From contig PWOA01000076.1 in the NCBI GenBank assembly GCA_003564155.1, forward strand, positions 1 to 55,588: 55,588 nt of DNA. Direction: 5' to 3'. A model generated the notes under the pieces. It was not told the origin of the DNA, did no database searches, and saw only the letters and a program-made list of their open reading frames with translations. Source of the DNA: Candidatus Cloacimonadota bacterium (GTDB taxonomy: Bacteria; Cloacimonadota; Cloacimonadia; Cloacimonadales; PWNZ01). Positions 19,575-28,580 of this stretch are shown piece by piece (position 1 is the stretch's first letter; the number at the start of each line of letters is the position of its first letter). Position numbers and translations under genes: made by a program.

Positions 19575-20351
19575 ATGGAAAACAGCGTTTCGAAAGGTAT
19601 AGTAGAATCCTTTTTTGATAAGCTCAATAATCATCTTGATAATGATGTCATTGTCGCAGGAGGAGGGCCGTCCGGTTTAGTCGCAGCCCATACACTTGCA
19701 CAGAAAGGTTTTAAGGTAGCACTTTTTGAAAAAAACTTAGCTCCAGGAGGTGGAATGTGGGGCGGTGCGATGCTTTTCAATCGTATAATTGTGCAAAAAG
19801 AGGCAATAACGATACTCGATGAATATAATATTTCTTATGAATATTATCAAAATGATCTATATATCTGTGACTCTATTGAATCTACCTCAGCTTTAATATT
19901 TGCATGTACAAAAGCGGGAGTTGCTTTTTTTAACGGGATAAGTGTAGAAGATGTTATTATATCACAAAATAGAGTTGGAGGTATAGTTGTAAATTGGTGG
20001 CCTGTAACCCAGAACAGGATGCATGTAGATCCATTAATGATAACTGGCAGAGCAACTTTAGATGGAACAGGGCACCCTTCGGAAGTTGCCAAATTATTAG
20101 CAAACAAGAATGATATAACCCTCAATACACCTTCCGGGATGATCTTAGGCGAACTATCTCTTTCAGTTGAACAAGGAGAGAAAGCAGTTGTTGAAAGCAC
20201 CGGTAGTATTTACCCTGGTTTATATGTATCAGGTATGGCAGCGAATAATGTTTTCGGTAAAAGCCGTATGGGCCCAATTTTTGGTGGTATGTTACTATCA
20301 GGGAAAAAAGCAGCGGCATTAATTGCTGATGAACTTGAAAAAGAGTCATAG
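19575..20351 (+). CDS. thi4: Thi4-type thiazole synthase (sulfide-dependent type suggested)
   Basis: DVIVAGGGPSGLVAAHTLAQKGFKVALFEKNLAPGGGMWGG; MHVDPLMITGRATLDGTGHPSEV; GMAANNVFGKSRMGPIFGGMLLSGKKAA. Confidence 0.9.
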   Translation: MENSVSKGIVESFFDKLNNHLDNDVIVAGGGPSGLVAAHTLAQKGFKVALFEKNLAPGGGMWGGAMLFNRIIVQKEAITILDEYNISYEYYQNDLYICDSIESTSALIFACTKAGVAFFNGISVEDVIISQNRVGGIVVNWWPVTQNRMHVDPLMITGRATLDGTGHPSEVAKLLANKNDITLNTPSGMILGELSLSVEQGEKAVVESTGSIYPGLYVSGMAANNVFGKSRMGPIFGGMLLSGKKAAALIADELEKES

Positions 20352-20353
20352 TT

Positions 20354-20989
20354 ATGGATAACATAGGTATTTATGTAATTATAACTAAACCGGTTCTTTC
20401 TTATGTAGAAATTGCCGAGATATGCGTTGAAGAGGAAATAAAGTATCTTCAACTTAGAGAAAAGCATTTAACGGACAAACAACTATTGTCAGTTGGAGCA
20501 CAGATACAAAGTATTACCAAAGGAACTAAGACAAAGTTCATCATAAATGATAGGGCGGATATTGCACACATATTAGATGCTGACGGATACCATTTGGGAC
20601 AGGATGATATACCGTTACCTGCTGTTAGGAAGTGTTTTTCGACGTTAGAAACCAATAATAAAATGATCACCGGTCTTTCGACTCATAATCTAAATCAACT
20701 CCGACAAGCAATGAAATTGAGACCTGATTACGTTGGTTTCGGACCGGTTTATAAAACTCCAACTAAGGCTGTACCCGATCCAGTTGTTGGTACGGAATTA
20801 TTACAACAGGCTTTAAAAATAGCTAATGTTCCTATAATAGCAATAGGAGGGATTAATGGTGATAATGTCAATGAGGTGTTGGCTGCCGGAGCTATAAATA
20901 TTGCACCGGTTCGTTATTTAATGGAAACAGAGAAAATGCAAAAGCGACTAAGATTATTGAAACGGATAATTCAATCAAACCAGGAGTAG
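20354..20989 (+). CDS. thiE: thiamine phosphate synthase
   Basis: YLQLREKHLTDKQLL, FIINDRADIAHILDADGYHLGQDDIP, DYVGFGPVYKTPTK, IIAIGGINGDNVNEVLAAG. Confidence 0.92.
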   Translation: MDNIGIYVIITKPVLSYVEIAEICVEEEIKYLQLREKHLTDKQLLSVGAQIQSITKGTKTKFIINDRADIAHILDADGYHLGQDDIPLPAVRKCFSTLETNNKMITGLSTHNLNQLRQAMKLRPDYVGFGPVYKTPTKAVPDPVVGTELLQQALKIANVPIIAIGGINGDNVNEVLAAGAINIAPVRYLMETEKMQKRLRLLKRIIQSNQE

Positions 20990-20991
20990 AA

Positions 20992-22269
20992 ATGACACAA
21001 ACACAATTAGCCCGGGAAAATATTATAACTACAGAGATGGAACAAGCTGCAGCATATGAAGATTTAGCACCAGAGTTTATAAGGGAAGGTTTAGCTAATG
21101 GGACTATAATAATCCCCAAAAATATTAATCATGAATTTCCAGCACGTGCGATAGGAAAGGGATTAATAACGAAAATTAACGCTAATATCGGAACTTCGGA
21201 GGTTAGTTGTAACCTTCCTGCAGAGATATCAAAATTAAACACGTGCCTAAAATTTGGAGCACATAGTGTTATGGATCTTTCAACTGGTGGTGATCTATCA
21301 GCAATCAGGAAGAAGCTGCTAACTTCTTCATCCATTATGTTTGGTACCGTTCCCATTTATGCTGTAGCCACAAAATTATTCAGAGAAGAAAAAGATATTG
21401 CTGACATGGTTGCTGAAGAATTGTTTTCAGAGATTGAACTGCAGGCAGAACAAGGAGTAGATTTTATAACAGTACACTGTGGTATAACAAAATCAAGTAT
21501 AAAAACCTTAGATAGTGTTGCTCGTTTGATGGGTGTAGTTAGTAGAGGAGGTTCGATACTTGTTGATTGGATAAAGAAAACCGGAAATGAAAATCCTCTG
21601 TATGAATATTACGATAGATTATTAGAAATTGCTGAAAAATACGACGTGACAATAAGTTTAGGCGATGGGCTCAGGCCGGGATCGTTATTTGATGCATCTG
21701 ATAAGCCGCAGATAAGTGAACTATTGATTTTGGGTGAGTTGGTACAAAGAGCCCAAGAACGTGGCGTACAAGTGATGGTCGAAGGACCAGGTCACATACC
21801 ATTAAACGAAATAGAGATGAATGTTCGTCTTCAAAAGAGTATATGTAATAATGCTCCTTTCTATGTATTAGGACCGTTAGTAACGGATATAGCACCTGGT
21901 TATGACCATATAACCGGTGCAATTGGCGGTGCTTTAGCTACTTCGTTTGGAACTGACTTTTTATGCTATGTAACTCCTTCTGAACATCTTTGCCTGCCAA
22001 ATGAAGATGATGTGAAACAAGGGATAATAGCATCCCGAATTGCTGCTCATAGTGGAGATATTATTAAAGGTGTAAAAAATGCTCGAAAGGCAGATGATTC
22101 TATATCGAAAGCCAGACGTGAATTGAACTGGCCTGAAATATTTAAGCATGCTATTGATCCGGAGTTAGCAAGAAAAAGAAAGGAAGAAACTCAAACAGAA
22201 GGTGAGGATTATTGTTCAATGTGCGGTTCTTTATGTGCTGTAAAGATTAACCGAGGAGAAAAACGTTAA
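20992..22269 (+). CDS. thiC: phosphomethylpyrimidine synthase
   Basis: HCGITKSSIK, EGPGHIPLNEIEMNV, YVLGPLVTDIAPGYDHITGAIGGA, C-terminal EDYCSMCGSLCAVK Fe-S motif. Confidence 0.95.
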   Translation: MTQTQLARENIITTEMEQAAAYEDLAPEFIREGLANGTIIIPKNINHEFPARAIGKGLITKINANIGTSEVSCNLPAEISKLNTCLKFGAHSVMDLSTGGDLSAIRKKLLTSSSIMFGTVPIYAVATKLFREEKDIADMVAEELFSEIELQAEQGVDFITVHCGITKSSIKTLDSVARLMGVVSRGGSILVDWIKKTGNENPLYEYYDRLLEIAEKYDVTISLGDGLRPGSLFDASDKPQISELLILGELVQRAQERGVQVMVEGPGHIPLNEIEMNVRLQKSICNNAPFYVLGPLVTDIAPGYDHITGAIGGALATSFGTDFLCYVTPSEHLCLPNEDDVKQGIIASRIAAHSGDIIKGVKNARKADDSISKARRELNWPEIFKHAIDPELARKRKEETQTEGEDYCSMCGSLCAVKINRGEKR

Positions 22270-22305
22270 TTAACTGGTATTAAAACATAACTGAAAAGTT
22301 GTTGC

Positions 22306-22350
22306 TATTAAAGGCTTGCTGGGCGTTTTTAAAAATGTGCTCAGCAAGTC
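22306..22350 (+). terminator. rho-independent terminator after thiC
   Basis: AGGCTTGCTGGGC...GCTCAGCAAGTCT followed by TTTTT. Confidence 0.8.
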
Positions 22351-22643
22351 TTTTTCGTTATTTATAGATGATTTCTTACAATCAATTTGTTGTGTCTTTT
22401 CATCTCTATTGAAAATATATAATCCGCAACTAATCTCTGAGTTGATAGTTTGTAATAATCTATCTATGCTTATTAAACCGTTCATTCAGTAATAAAAGTG
22501 TTCCTTATTTACCGGTCTGATGATCGAGTTACGGATGTTAAGTGTTTATAAATTTATAACACGGATCATGCAACAAAAAGATACACTAAGAAGAATAATT
22601 ATCGAATAAACAGTAATCTCAAAACCAACTGGGATTATTTGGT

Positions 22644-23498
22644 TTAAAACTGCCAAACTAAACCAAGTCCTAACAGCTGACGAAATTGAACATCCTTGTC
22701 TTGTTCTTTATCAAAAATCAGGTCAAAGTTAAAAGATAAATTGATAATAGTCCATAATTTTGTGATAATGCTATTTTCCCATGTAATGTCGAGACTTTTC
22801 CAGTCATCATCAATATCATCCCCTTCCGAATTGTACAGAGCTTGGTATAGAATAAGCCGGCTGCTAAAATTTATATTACCAGAGTCAAGATTACCACGAT
22901 ATTCATTGATAAGTTCAATCCCACCATCAAAAACTAAATCATCTTGGACAGAATCACTCCGATCTAATGTTTGTCTGAATGCGCCTCCTAAACGGGCAGA
23001 TAGCTGGTGATCATCTAAGTTTATGATTTCTTTAGTTATACCTAAAGAATCAGTAAATCTCATTGGATTAATAATAAGAGTGTTTTCACTGTCAGATTTA
23101 TCAATGAATTGACTTTCCCATCTGATGCTGAAAAAAGGATCAACATATTTTTTTAGCTGCAGAATAAACAAATTATCCCAATCGATTTTGTCAGAAGATT
23201 TTTTTGCTTTTTCCCACGATTTTTTGCCATCTTCATCTAATTGTTGTTGATGTGTTTGCCCAAATGCGAGCGTGAGATTACTTTTCAACAGAATTAACTC
23301 ACTTAAGTGACGAGAAGCTCGGGTTTTTGAGTTAATAACCCAGGATACTGTCCCCAATTCCTCTCCAACCCAGTTGTCGCTATAAGCACTCTGACTTAAA
23401 GTCAAGCTGATATTAGTCGAAAACGATCGTTCCTCAGCGTATAAGGGTATAATAATGCATAAAGTAATAACAGTAAAAATAATCAAAAATCGTATCAT
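22644..23498 (-). CDS. DUF3078-like outer-membrane protein
   Basis: Signal peptide; LTLSQSAYSDNWVGEELGTVSWVINSKTRASR...; beta-rich with terminal aromatic LVWQF. Confidence 0.65.
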   Translation of the reverse strand: MIRFLIIFTVITLCIIIPLYAEERSFSTNISLTLSQSAYSDNWVGEELGTVSWVINSKTRASRHLSELILLKSNLTLAFGQTHQQQLDEDGKKSWEKAKKSSDKIDWDNLFILQLKKYVDPFFSIRWESQFIDKSDSENTLIINPMRFTDSLGITKEIINLDDHQLSARLGGAFRQTLDRSDSVQDDLVFDGGIELINEYRGNLDSGNINFSSRLILYQALYNSEGDDIDDDWKSLDITWENSIITKLWTIINLSFNFDLIFDKEQDKDVQFRQLLGLGLVWQF

Positions 23499-23850
23499 AG
23501 TAACTCCATCGTTGTATTTATATATGATTATTTATGAGAGTGTTTTTTTAGTGATAATGTCAAGTTAATTTCGATTTTTTCTCAAACGGATACTTATTCA
23601 AACAGAATAAGCAGACAATTTATAACAATGTGTCAAGTCCTGAAATAGTGAGTTCCTTTTTTAGTCCACTTATTTCACGACTCCTAATCCCCTTAGTCTA
23701 AACTGTCAAACAGCCCAATACTACAATATTTTGCGTAACGTCTCAAAAAGTGGTGTAAATATTTAGGTTTAAGTTATAAAAAAGGTTGAACCAAATTCCC
23801 CTCACTATTTAACGGTTTTTATTAGTACAAAAAAAACAAGGAGGTAGAAA

Positions 23851-24260
23851 ATGGTTCAACTAGTATCAAGGGATCAGGAGTAGACGAAACTGTCAAGTAG
23901 ATTCGAGCCGGAGGAGGGATGGATTTTCCTCTGGAGCATTGGAGCAAGATTAAAAGTACCAATCCTATAGAACGGATCAATAAAGAGCTTCTTCGCAGAG
24001 ACAGAGTTGTTGTTATCTTTCCTAATGCGGACAAGCCGGAACCAAAATGTAGGGGCAACCCTTGTGGTTGCCCATTATCGGGCAGGGGCAAGCCCAGCCC
24101 CTACAATGAGAATATTCTGCCAAAAAAAACATGAATATTTTTGATAAGGTACTAATGCGAAAAGCTGCATGAAGCTGATAGGAGCCCAGCTTCAAGATAT
24201 CTCTGAGAAATGGTTGAGCAGTCAGGAATACTTGACAAATCCGATAGCAAGAATTAAAGA
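23851..24260 (+). pseudogene. IS256-family transposase pseudogene
   Basis: 5' end AAGGAGGTAGAAAATG (MVQLVSRDQE*), then MDFPLEHWSKIKSTNPIERINKELLRRDRVVVIFPNA, interrupted, then AKSCMKLIGAQLQDISEKWLSSQEYL. Confidence 0.8.
24030..24151 (+). mobile_element. 122-bp small insertion element (MITE-like) carrying a GTAGGGGC...GCCCCTAC hairpin
   Basis: Flanked by direct repeats CTAATGCG (24022..24029 and 24152..24159); removing it restores the transposase frame. Confidence 0.75.
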
Positions 24261-24358
24261 ACATCAAATGCATAATAACGTAATGCAAAAACACTCGATA
24301 AAGCCGGTAATAATGAGGTGGAATTTACACCAACATTTGAGACACTACTAAAACTTCT

Positions 24359-24423
24359 AAGAAACCATTAGGGAGAGTAGGAGTCGAATAGTATCCGACT
24401 CCTACTCTCCCTAATGGTTTCTT
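24359..24423. repeat. perfect 28-bp inverted repeat with 9-nt loop
   Basis: AAGAAACCATTAGGGAGAGTAGGAGTCG-AATAGTATC-CGACTCCTACTCTCCCTAATGGTTTCTT. Confidence 0.9.
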
Positions 24424-24775
24424 ATTGGTAGGAATACCAAAAAATGCAAAGTACCAAGATCTTCCAGACTTTGGTATTCTATTCTTCGTCAGTATATCAA
24501 AACTATATCCGGTTAAATATTGGTTTGCATCTAAAGGGTAAACTTATTGGGGAGAAAAGCAAAATATCTTTTACACGGCTTTTATGCATTCATTTATTTA
24601 CTGCATTATCCGAGTCGAACTATGTTATTCACAAGATATCTTTTTAAGAGTTTATCAGGAAACCTGTAGCAATTACTGATTATGTAGATACTTGGAAATT
24701 ATTGCCGATATATCGGTTAATTTCTTAATAAGATAATTATAAAAAAGACACTAATTTTAGATTATCAATTCAAGT

Positions 24776-25894
24776 CTATTGAGGTTTCCATACGAATAAT
24801 TCAAAAACACCTAATACTGCAACTGCTAAGATATAAAATGGTTGGCTAAGCGACCAAATAGGTACGAAGGATATTCTTTGATTATCTGTTTCAAATTTCT
24901 TGAAATGAATCGAAATGAATACAAACTCACTGATCAACTTAATAAAGAATAGAAGTAATGCAAGTTTCCAGTTTACAATGAGAAGGGTAACAATTGATAA
25001 GCTGAGCATGAACACAGCTGAAAGGTATATAAAAAACTCAAGATTTAAAAATAGCTGCCATTTTGAGTTAGAAGCCCAACGAGAACGCTGATTAATAAGT
25101 TCAAGCCAACTATTGACTGGTTTTGTGTATATGAAAGTATGATGAATGAGAGAAAAACTGATATTCATTTTAGCTTTACGGAATAGTTGCATCAAATTAA
25201 CATCATCACCCGAAGTGATATTTTTGATTTTTTCGAAACCGCCAACTTCTAGAAAGGATTTTCTTTTGTAAGCCAAATTCTGATTAGAACAGGAAAAGGC
25301 TTTTTTTGAGAGGATTGCTCCTGCAGCTGCCATAAACATGACTAAAAAGTCTAAAAATTCAAATTTAGTGACCAATTTTGCCTTTTGCCAGTTGGAGATT
25401 TTCGTACGAGAAAAACCAGCTACAAAATCTGTGTTATCCTTAAATTGGCTGACCATTGCTTCTATCCAGAATTTGTTAACCATGCAATCAGCATCAGTAA
25501 GAAGAATTATTTCACTGGAAGAAGATTCGATGGCTTTGGTAAGAGCATACTTTTTAGGAGAGAAGGGCTTAGGTGTATTGTTGATATTTATTAGCTTTAT
25601 ATTATTCCACTGATTTTGGAATTGTTCAACAATGTGTTTAGTTTTGTCATTAGAACGATCATTAGCTATGATAATTTCGTACAAATCATTAGGATAAGAT
25701 TGATTGATAAGGCCAGTTAATAATTTACCAATATATCTTTCTTCATTACGTGCAGCTACTACAACAGAGACAGTTCTTTTAATATAAGATAATTTTTTGG
25801 CAGGTCTATTTAAGCCTATAGAAAAAATTACTATGTAAAGGATATATATTAGGACAGAGATTATCCCTATTATTAATGCTATATTTACAATCAT
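24776..25894 (-). CDS. family 2 glycosyltransferase, membrane-anchored
   Basis: VSVVVAARNEERYIGKLLTGLINQSYPNDLYEIIIANDRSNDKT, LLTDADC, SGDDVNLM, QRSRWASN; C-terminal TM segments. Confidence 0.85.
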   Translation of the reverse strand: MIVNIALIIGIISVLIYILYIVIFSIGLNRPAKKLSYIKRTVSVVVAARNEERYIGKLLTGLINQSYPNDLYEIIIANDRSNDKTKHIVEQFQNQWNNIKLININNTPKPFSPKKYALTKAIESSSSEIILLTDADCMVNKFWIEAMVSQFKDNTDFVAGFSRTKISNWQKAKLVTKFEFLDFLVMFMAAAGAILSKKAFSCSNQNLAYKRKSFLEVGGFEKIKNITSGDDVNLMQLFRKAKMNISFSLIHHTFIYTKPVNSWLELINQRSRWASNSKWQLFLNLEFFIYLSAVFMLSLSIVTLLIVNWKLALLLFFIKLISEFVFISIHFKKFETDNQRISFVPIWSLSQPFYILAVAVLGVFELFVWKPQ

Positions 25895-26051
25895 GCGATT
25901 AACCTTTTTCAGTCATTGATAATCAGAAAAATCTACAAACAATAATTAATAATATAATACTCCTATACAGCTAAAAAAACGGATTATAACTAGGAGTGAA
26001 AATGTGACATATTCCATATAATGATTGGACAGTATAAACATAGGTTTCTGG

Positions 26052-28229
26052 TCAATTACGAAGTTTGATAACATTAGGATCATTTAAGTCGAATACACGC
26101 AAAGAATCAATTTCGGTTACTTTGCCACCTAAATCAAAAAACAAAGAATCGAAATCGTTTTCACGATACATGGTTGGATAGAAGTTGTATGATAAACTAT
26201 CTGAAAGTGGAATAGGTTCAGTACCGGCGATGAATAGTTCGTTAATTATATCTTCTGTTATACTTTTTGGGAGCAGTCCGGTTTCGGCGGATATTCTCCT
26301 TTCAATTAATCCATCGGGTCTATTCAACTCCAGAATAGACGCATCGACAATCGGTTCTCCATGTCGGTTCAATGGTGCTTTATCTTCAACAGCTTTTCGC
26401 ATAATATACGGCCAGGAGGGTAGAGCCACAACTGCACCGGATTGATCTTTACCTAAGGAGGTGTTGTCATCAAAACCAGCCCATATTCCTAAGACTAATT
26501 GACTGTTAAAACCTATAAACCAAGCATCCCGATAGTCATCAGTAGTTCCAGTTTTTCCACCAGCATACCAAGGATAACCTCGCCACCTAATTCCTCTTCC
26601 GGTTCCTTCATCGATAACAGTTTTTAATAAATCAGCTGTTAGATAAGCAGTTCTGTCATCAATAACCCTAACTCTTTCAAGCTCAGCAACTTCTAATATT
26701 GAACCTTCGCTATCTTCCACCCTCCTTATAAATATTGGGTTTACTCTTTCCCCTTGATTAGCAAATGCTGTGTAAGCAGTAATGAGTTCCATAGGAATAA
26801 CTTCAAATGATCCAATAGCTAAAGAATAATATGGCCTTAATGGCGTATTCAAGCCAAAACGTCTTCCTAGATCAACTACCCTTGAAGGGCCTAAATCGAC
26901 TATAGATTTTACAGCAACAGTATTAATGGAATGGTTTAAGGCTTCACGCAATCTGGTGTAACCTCTGAATCCAGGAGAATAATTTTTTGGTGCCCAAAAG
27001 AGAGTGTCACTTTCAATAAAGCTTATAGGTTCGTCTTTTATCACTGTTGCCGCAGTATATCTATTTTGTAATGCTGCAGTATAAAGGATAGGTTTAAAAG
27101 CCGAACCTGGTTGTCTTTTGGCTTGGGTCATACGATTAAATTTACTGTGGTTGAAATCTCTTCCACCTATCATAACATGTACAAATCCGGTTCTAGGATC
27201 TATAGCAAATGCACTACCTTGGAGGTAAGGAGTTTTAATATCAGTTGAATCTGGAGGGAAATCCCGATAAACAAATTCATATTCTTGCTTATCCTCAATT
27301 TCAGACAAATGATGGTTAAGTACGGAATCAGCATAAGCTTGAAGTTCAAAATCTAAAGTTGTATATATTTTTAAACCTTCAGTAAAAAGACGTGTTGTAC
27401 CGTATTTTCTTTCTAAATTACGTCTGATATGTTCGATAAAATAAGCTGCAACTCCTTCAACCTCAGATTCAGATTCTAAGGATATTGGCTCTTGATGCGC
27501 TAATAGATACTCTTGATGGTCGATAATTTCTAAATCTCGCCAAACTCTTAATACTAAGTTTCTCCTTCTAAAAGCTCTGTCAGGGAATCTAATAGGAGAA
27601 TATGCGTTTGGTAGTTGAATTATTCCAATTATTAAAGCAGCTTCAGAAATGGAGAGATCTTTAGCTTCTTTTCCGAACAACCTGTGAGAAGCAGCTTCAA
27701 TTCCGTAAGAACCTGCACCTAGATAAACTTTATCTAAATACATTTCTAGAATCTCATCCTTAGCGTAATTTTGTTCAATTCGAACTGCTAACATTGACTC
27801 TTTTATTTTTCTGGGGATTTGTTTATCAAGTGTAAGAAACATATTACGAGCGAGTTGTTGGGTTATTGTACTTGCTCCCTGAGCAAAACTGCCTCTCATC
27901 AAGTCAACACCTAAAGCTCGCATTATACCCAATAAATCAATCCCCCAATGACTGTAAAACTTTCTATCTTCGATAGCTAAAACGCCATCAATTAGATATG
28001 AAGGTAACTCTCTCAAATCTGTACGTCTTCGATGCTCAACAGCAAACACATGTATCAAATTATCATTTATATCGTATACTTCCGAACCTGTTTTCATATC
28101 ATAACTTTGGAGTTCCGATAAAGGTGGTAATTGATCGCTGAAATAGTAAAAAACGCCTAAAATACACCCGCTGACTAGAAAAAGCAGAGAAAAGACTGCA
28201 AACATATATTTTGGTAAGTATTTTTTCAT
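26052..28229 (-). CDS. class A penicillin-binding protein (PBP1a/1c-type glycosyltransferase-transpeptidase)
   Basis: AIEDRKFYSHWGID, QGASTITQQLARNMFL, RQPGSAFKPILY, SINT, GGKTGTTDDYRDAWF. Confidence 0.95.
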   Translation of the reverse strand: MKKYLPKYMFAVFSLLFLVSGCILGVFYYFSDQLPPLSELQSYDMKTGSEVYDINDNLIHVFAVEHRRRTDLRELPSYLIDGVLAIEDRKFYSHWGIDLLGIMRALGVDLMRGSFAQGASTITQQLARNMFLTLDKQIPRKIKESMLAVRIEQNYAKDEILEMYLDKVYLGAGSYGIEAASHRLFGKEAKDLSISEAALIIGIIQLPNAYSPIRFPDRAFRRRNLVLRVWRDLEIIDHQEYLLAHQEPISLESESEVEGVAAYFIEHIRRNLERKYGTTRLFTEGLKIYTTLDFELQAYADSVLNHHLSEIEDKQEYEFVYRDFPPDSTDIKTPYLQGSAFAIDPRTGFVHVMIGGRDFNHSKFNRMTQAKRQPGSAFKPILYTAALQNRYTAATVIKDEPISFIESDTLFWAPKNYSPGFRGYTRLREALNHSINTVAVKSIVDLGPSRVVDLGRRFGLNTPLRPYYSLAIGSFEVIPMELITAYTAFANQGERVNPIFIRRVEDSEGSILEVAELERVRVIDDRTAYLTADLLKTVIDEGTGRGIRWRGYPWYAGGKTGTTDDYRDAWFIGFNSQLVLGIWAGFDDNTSLGKDQSGAVVALPSWPYIMRKAVEDKAPLNRHGEPIVDASILELNRPDGLIERRISAETGLLPKSITEDIINELFIAGTEPIPLSDSLSYNFYPTMYRENDFDSLFFDLGGKVTEIDSLRVFDLNDPNVIKLRN

Positions 28230-28580
28230 GATATCATCTTATATTAATTATTATATTATTTCTCCATTATTTAATCAACATACCTGGCAAAATCACCTAA
28301 CTTTCTATTGAAACATGCAATATGTCTATTGAATTAACCGTTATATAACCGTATTATTACACTTCATTGACTGTTCATGAAAAACATGAATATCATTATG
28401 ATATCAGTCTGTATATTTGGTAATAGAGTCAACCAAAATTATTCATTTTACTTTTAAATTACACCTCAAACTCATTATTCTTATTGATTTTCAGATATCC
28501 GTTCATAGATTTGTTGTTGCGAACATCTATTGACACTAACAAGGTTATAAAATTTCTGGATAGACGGAGATGAAAAACTT

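Larger units (their letters stand above)
23740..24343 (+). mobile_element. IS256-family insertion sequence remnant with internal deletion
   Basis: Terminal inverted repeats GTCTCAAAAAGTGGTGTAAAT (23740..23760) and reverse complement of ATTTACACCAACATTTGAGAC (24323..24343), 18/21 identical by eye, enclosing transposase fragments. Confidence 0.8.

Noticed and set aside
24022-24294. Minus-strand ORFs such as MFLHYVIMHLMFFNSCYRICQVF and MPLPDNGQPQGLPLHFGSG
   Set aside because: Antisense readings of the IS256 remnant and the small inserted element; no independent coding support.
24444-24647. ORF MQSTKIFQTLVFYSSSVYQNYIRLNIG... downstream of the hairpin
   Set aside because: No SD, no recognisable motif and unlike neighbouring coding sequence; likely a non-coding or decayed region.
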